Program-made: the position numbers and the translations under genes | The notes under the pieces: generated by a model | Told to the model about the DNA's origin: nothing | Database searches by the model: none | The model's input: only the letters and a program-made list of their open reading frames with translations | Assembly: GCA_014799505.1 (NCBI GenBank) | Contig: JAAVHV010000004.1 | Location: 34,980-70,621, forward strand | Direction of reading: 5' to 3' | DNA from: Clostridiales bacterium | GTDB lineage: Bacteria > Bacillota > Clostridia > Oscillospirales > Oscillospiraceae | DNA length: 35,642 nucleotides | In this document: piece after piece, positions 33,001 to 35,642 of the stretch | Position numbering within the stretch: the stretch's first letter is position 1 | Layout: the number at the start of each line of letters is the position of its first letter

Positions 33001-34341
33001 TCATTTGTCCCGGCCCAGCGCCTGCACCAGTTGGCGCTCCCGGTCGGACAGCTCCCATTTGATGGGTGCCGCACGTTCAGCCGCCGCACGTTCAGCTGCC
33101 GCACGCTCAGCCGCCGCATCCTTCGACAGGATAAACCCGCCGCCAAAGATAGTTTTCTTTTCCGCCCGCTGGGCATCCAGCGCTCGGACAAAAACGGTGT
33201 CCTCCGCCCGTATCCGCAGGGTCTGGCCGCATTTCGCCAATCGGTACGCAGCGGGTATCAGCACTTCTGGCGGATAGACATATCCTGGCAGCTCCGCAGC
33301 CGCCTCGTGCCGGTTTTCATCGTCTGCCGACTTCACCAGTTGATACAACTCCGGGGCGGTCTCAATCTTCCACTCACCAAGATTTGTCACAAAAGACGTA
33401 CTCACTACCGCGCCATTTGCATAGGTCACGCCCACACCGGCCAGTACGTAGTTGCAGCTGCCAGCGGCAATGGAGAAGAGAGTCAGCGTCGGAGCGAAGA
33501 GAAAATACGGAACATTCCGTTTGTCGTAAAACCGGCAAATCTCCGACAGAATGGAGAAGGGCGGATTGTCGATCACCACGCACCCCTCCGGGTATTCCAC
33601 GTTCTGGTAATCACCACCGGGATAGAAGGGCCGCAGCACCTCTCTGCCTTCTAGTCCGTAGTGCTCCACCGCCCAGTCCTTCACGCACTGGTAAATATTC
33701 TCCGGGGTATAGCAGTCGTCGGTGGTCAGTTTGTGCTTGAACTTGTCCACGAATTGACGGTACTCCTCGGTTTCTTCCGGCTCCACCGCGCCTTCGCCAG
33801 CTCCAGGGGCGGCGCTCGCGTGTGAGCTGTCCTGCACAGGTTTCTTCGCTGTCCCGAATTGCAGGGAGTCCACGGCCGCCGCATCAAAGCCAATAACGCC
33901 CGTGTCGAAGCTGAGCGCCGTCAGGCCCTCCAGCTCCAGCTTCAACAGCTGCGGATCCCATGCCCCGGTCTCGCTCAGCCGGTTGTCGGCCAGAATATAG
34001 GCTTTGCGTTGAGCATCGGTGAGGTTACTGACCAGCACACAAGGCACCTCGGTCATCCCCTCCGCCCGCGCGGCTTCCACCCGGCCATGGCCGGCGATGA
34101 TGTTGTTGTCAAAGTCGATCAGCACAGGGGTCACAAAACCGAACTCTCGTAGGCTGGCCCTGATCTGGGCGATTTGCGCTTTGCTGTGCACCCTGGCGTT
34201 ATTGGCATAGGGCACCAGGTCATCGACAGGAACCAACATCAGCTGTTCCGCCGCCACTTGCACCGTCAAACCGTCGCCCACAGGTGCCGGATTAATCCCG
34301 CCCTTTCCAACGGCCCCACCGGGCCCCTTTTGCTTGCTCAT
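33001..34341 (-). CDS. ParB-domain / DNA adenine methyltransferase-like fusion
   Basis: A 446-residue protein. Residues about 35-125 are a ParB/Spo0J-type nuclease-like domain (LVPVDDLVPYANNARVHSKA, FGFVTPVLIDFDNNIIAGHGR, IIAGHGR at 81-87, ILADNRLSE). After a low-complexity linker, residues about 205-360 resemble an N6-adenine methyltransferase: DDCYTPENIYQCV and catalytic DNPPF at 258-262. The C-terminus has an AAAER repeat (three copies of 15 bp at 33076-33120). Start ATG at 34341 with AAAGGAGA. Encoded next to the terminase; it may modify phage DNA. Methylation is inferred from motifs only. Confidence 0.8.
   Translation of the reverse strand: MSKQKGPGGAVGKGGINPAPVGDGLTVQVAAEQLMLVPVDDLVPYANNARVHSKAQIAQIRASLREFGFVTPVLIDFDNNIIAGHGRVEAARAEGMTEVPCVLVSNLTDAQRKAYILADNRLSETGAWDPQLLKLELEGLTALSFDTGVIGFDAAAVDSLQFGTAKKPVQDSSHASAAPGAGEGAVEPEETEEYRQFVDKFKHKLTTDDCYTPENIYQCVKDWAVEHYGLEGREVLRPFYPGGDYQNVEYPEGCVVIDNPPFSILSEICRFYDKRNVPYFLFAPTLTLFSIAAGSCNYVLAGVGVTYANGAVVSTSFVTNLGEWKIETAPELYQLVKSADDENRHEAAAELPGYVYPPEVLIPAAYRLAKCGQTLRIRAEDTVFVRALDAQRAEKKTIFGGGFILSKDAAAERAAAERAAAERAAPIKWELSDRERQLVQALGRDK
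33076..33120 (-). repeat. 15-bp tandem repeat, three copies, coding
   Basis: Copies at 33076-33090, 33091-33105 and 33106-33120 differ at a few positions and encode successive AAAER-type units near the C-terminus of the ParB/methyltransferase protein. Such in-frame repeats can change copy number without breaking the gene. Confidence 0.85.
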
Positions 34342-34356
34342 GCTGTCTCCTTTCAA

Positions 34357-34533
34357 CCCAATCGCCCATGGGGAAAAAATCTTTCACGGAGGAGGCCACA
34401 CGGTCTCCAGCCCTCGCCCCGAAACTTTTTCGGGGTGGGGGGGAGGGCCAAGATGAACCGGCGCGGGCGTCGCGCGAACTAAAACCGCGCGCGCCCAAAG
34501 CTGGCCACGATCCCGCAAAATCTCACCGCAAAA
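34357..34533. other. Non-coding gap with strong palindromes (possible packaging site)
   Basis: Between the HNH gene and the ParB/methyltransferase gene. It contains CCCCGAAA-ctt-TTTCGGGG (34417-34435, extended by GCCCTC/GAGGGC-like flanks) and GGGCG-t-CGCGCG / CGCGCGCGCCC (34465-34496, one bulge). No credible ORF. In phages with an HNH gene beside the terminase, the cos site is often near here; no direct proof in the sequence. Confidence 0.4.
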
Positions 34534-34902
34534 TCAGCCCCGTTTTTTGCGCATTTCTTGCCACCGATCGCCCATGGTTTTGCGGGAGTGGCAGCGGTGG
34601 CACAGGCTTTGCAGATTTGCCCGGTCTGTGAACACAGCCCAGTCGCCCTTGTGATCCCGGATGTGGTCCACATCGGTGGCCTTGGTGCGGACGCCACGCC
34701 GGGCACACTCCCGGCAGAACGGCTCCCGCAACAGCTGGGCGGGGCGAAGGTCATCCGTCCACACCGGCAGGCTATACCAGCCATGCCATGCGGCGGACTC
34801 CTTACGGGGAGCCTGCTTGGGCTTGTGCTTGGCGCACCAGCCGTCCCTGGTCAGCTCCGGGCAGCCAGGGTGGCGGCATGGCCGCAGCGGCTTTTGTGCC
34901 AT
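34534..34902 (-). CDS. HNH endonuclease (phage packaging type)
   Basis: A 122-residue protein. N-terminal Cys/His cluster (CRHPGCPELTRDGWCAKH) and a classical HNH core at about 68-110: CRECARRGVRTKATDVDHI, then NLQSLCHRCHSRKT. The two CxxC pairs hold structural zinc, DHI carries the catalytic His. In siphoviruses an HNH protein next to the terminase is needed for cos cleavage together with terminase and portal, which suggests cos packaging here. Start ATG at 34902 with GGAGG nine bases upstream. Confidence 0.9.
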   Translation of the reverse strand: MAQKPLRPCRHPGCPELTRDGWCAKHKPKQAPRKESAAWHGWYSLPVWTDDLRPAQLLREPFCRECARRGVRTKATDVDHIRDHKGDWAVFTDRANLQSLCHRCHSRKTMGDRWQEMRKKRG

Positions 34903-34935
34903 GGGCTATTACCTCCAAGGCGGGCAAAGACCGCC

Positions 34936-34969
34936 GGGACAGTCGTTCGGCGAAGCCGAATGACGTCCC
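34936..34969. other. Stem-loop upstream of the HNH gene
   Basis: GGGAC-a-GTCGTTCGGC-gaa-GCCGAATGAC-GTCCC: a 15-bp stem with one bulged base and one G-U. It lies between the KTR terminator and the HNH ribosome binding site. No T-run follows on either strand, so it is not a simple terminator. Confidence 0.5.
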
Positions 34970-34973
34970 CAGG

Positions 34974-35035
34974 CAAAACAAAAACGCCAGCGTCCACAAC
35001 GCAACCTTCCGGTTGTGTCATGGGCTCTGGCGTTT
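34974..35035 (-). terminator. Terminator overlapping the end of the KTR gene
   Basis: AAACGCCAG/CTGGCGTTT (34982-34990 and 35027-35035) encloses an inner hairpin (CAAC...GTTG); TTTTTGTTTT follows on the minus strand. The 5' arm lies inside the last codons of the KTR gene. Confidence 0.75.
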
Positions 35036-35233
35036 AACGCTCTGGCCTCTCTCGATATTCAGGATCACTTCACTGCGACACGTTCGGCAGTACACTGGGA
35101 GCCCTGTCGCTTCGGTTTCCGGCTCGATCCGAATCAGGCGATGGTTCCGCTTGCAGACGGGGCAAGTCACCCATCCGTCCTTCACTGTCAGTTTACCACA
35201 TTCCCGCTGATCTTGCAATGCCTTTTCCCTCAT
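35018..35233 (-). CDS. Cysteine-rich KTR domain protein
   Basis: A 71-residue protein with a zinc-ribbon pattern: GWVTCPVCKRNHRLIRIEPE then ATGLPVYCRTCRSEVILNIE. Two CxxC pairs about 30 residues apart and the LPVYC..C..E..INI ending match the cysteine-rich KTR family found in Clostridia mobile elements. Role unknown; a nucleic-acid-binding or regulatory role is possible. ATG at 35233 after AAGGGG. Its 3' end is built into a terminator, separating it from the late operon. Confidence 0.82.
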   Translation of the reverse strand: MREKALQDQRECGKLTVKDGWVTCPVCKRNHRLIRIEPETEATGLPVYCRTCRSEVILNIERGQSVKRQSP

Positions 35234-35272
35234 TTCTATTCCCCTTCCCAGTTATTAAGACTTGTTTCAAGG

Positions 35273-35642
35273 TCAAAAATTATTAGGACTATTTGATTTT
35301 CGCCCTTTGGCGTAACTATACGCTGGAGGATCCTCCGCTTCAAATAATAAGTATCGCGCACCTATGCAGTCCGCGAAGCCGTAGGGATTGCGCTCGGAGA
35401 ACTGCACATAGTCCACCGCGCCCTCCGGCGGGGCCAGGGTCACACCGTCCAGCGGGATCTCGATATACTCCACCTCATACGGTTTGAGGTTCCGGCTGGC
35501 TCGCCACGTCCTCTCCCCCGGTTTGGCCCGCCCGAACTCCCGGGCCTCCTTGGTCAGATACTTGGCCAGCTCCCGGTAGTAATGAACGTCCACCGGCTCG
35601 ATCCGAACGTAGCCGCCGCCTGGCCACAGGCTGCGGATCTCC
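35273..35642 (-). CDS. Rolling-circle Rep-like protein (C-terminal part)
   Basis: The frame is open to the right edge, giving about 122 residues of the C-terminal part: EIRSLWPGGGYVRIEPVDVH, YYRELAKYLTKEAREFGR, RTWRASRNLKPYEVEY, and a polar end. LWPxGxVxIEP followed by LAKYLTKE resembles the region around motif 3 (Y-x-x-K) of rolling-circle replication-associated proteins, where the Tyr nicks DNA. Motifs 1 and 2 would be outside the window. Identification is by pattern and tentative. It stands upstream of the KTR gene, at the early-gene side of the prophage. Confidence 0.5.
   Translation of the reverse strand, partial: EIRSLWPGGGYVRIEPVDVHYYRELAKYLTKEAREFGRAKPGERTWRASRNLKPYEVEYIEIPLDGVTLAPPEGAVDYVQFSERNPYGFADCIGARYLLFEAEDPPAYSYAKGRKSNSPNNF

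Noticed and set aside
33076-33120. Three 15-bp direct repeats considered as replication iterons
   Set aside because: In frame within the ParB/methyltransferase gene and multiples of three; explained as a protein repeat.

Overview
The window is about 60% G+C with strong AGGAGG-type ribosome binding sites, -35/-10 promoters of the housekeeping sigma type, a SAM-I riboswitch, PadR regulators and MATE/MFS/ABC drug exporters. Together these suggest a Gram-positive gut Clostridia genome, probably of the Oscillospiraceae type; this is an inference from gene content and style, and no rRNA is present to confirm it.

Host part, 1 to about 10786. From the left come the 5' part of an ABC exporter gene behind a short leader ORF and an attenuator-like hairpin (minus strand), a PadR regulator with a translationally coupled DUF2812 membrane protein (minus), a divergent MATE exporter (plus), a SAM-I riboswitch with metK (plus), an O-antigen-ligase-like membrane protein (plus), an MFS exporter behind a 12-codon leader with erm-like alternative hairpins (minus), and a feoB lacking its 5' end (minus). 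The theme is small-molecule export with several kinds of cis-acting RNA control.

Prophage part, about 10787 to the right edge. feoB loses its reading frame just upstream of the TGNWAGKTV stretch (G2/switch I side), so the P-loop (G1) region is absent. From that point on, every convincing gene is a tailed-phage gene on the minus strand. This is best read as a siphovirus prophage integrated into feoB, with the feoB 5' end, integrase and lysogeny genes beyond the right edge. In transcription order (right to left): a partial rolling-circle-Rep-like gene, a cysteine-rich KTR protein, HNH endonuclease, ParB-domain/adenine methyltransferase-like protein, small and large terminase, a small membrane protein, portal, prohead protease, major capsid, an SH3-domain protein, head-tail connector, head closure, two tail-completion proteins, major tail protein, a tail chaperone pair joined by a -1 frameshift at A AAA AAA, tape measure, distal tail/baseplate proteins, a tail-tip fibre, a carbohydrate-binding-like protein, holin, multi-domain endolysin and three small unknown proteins. 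Neighbouring genes mostly overlap by a few bases, indicating a translationally coupled late operon.

Most worth a second look: the translational attenuator ahead of the MFS exporter, the leader ORF/terminator ahead of the ABC exporter, the prophage-split feoB, the endolysin with two internal ribosome binding sites placed at domain borders, the ParB-methyltransferase fusion beside the terminase, and a structured non-coding element downstream of metK. No tRNA, rRNA, CRISPR array or insertion sequence was seen.
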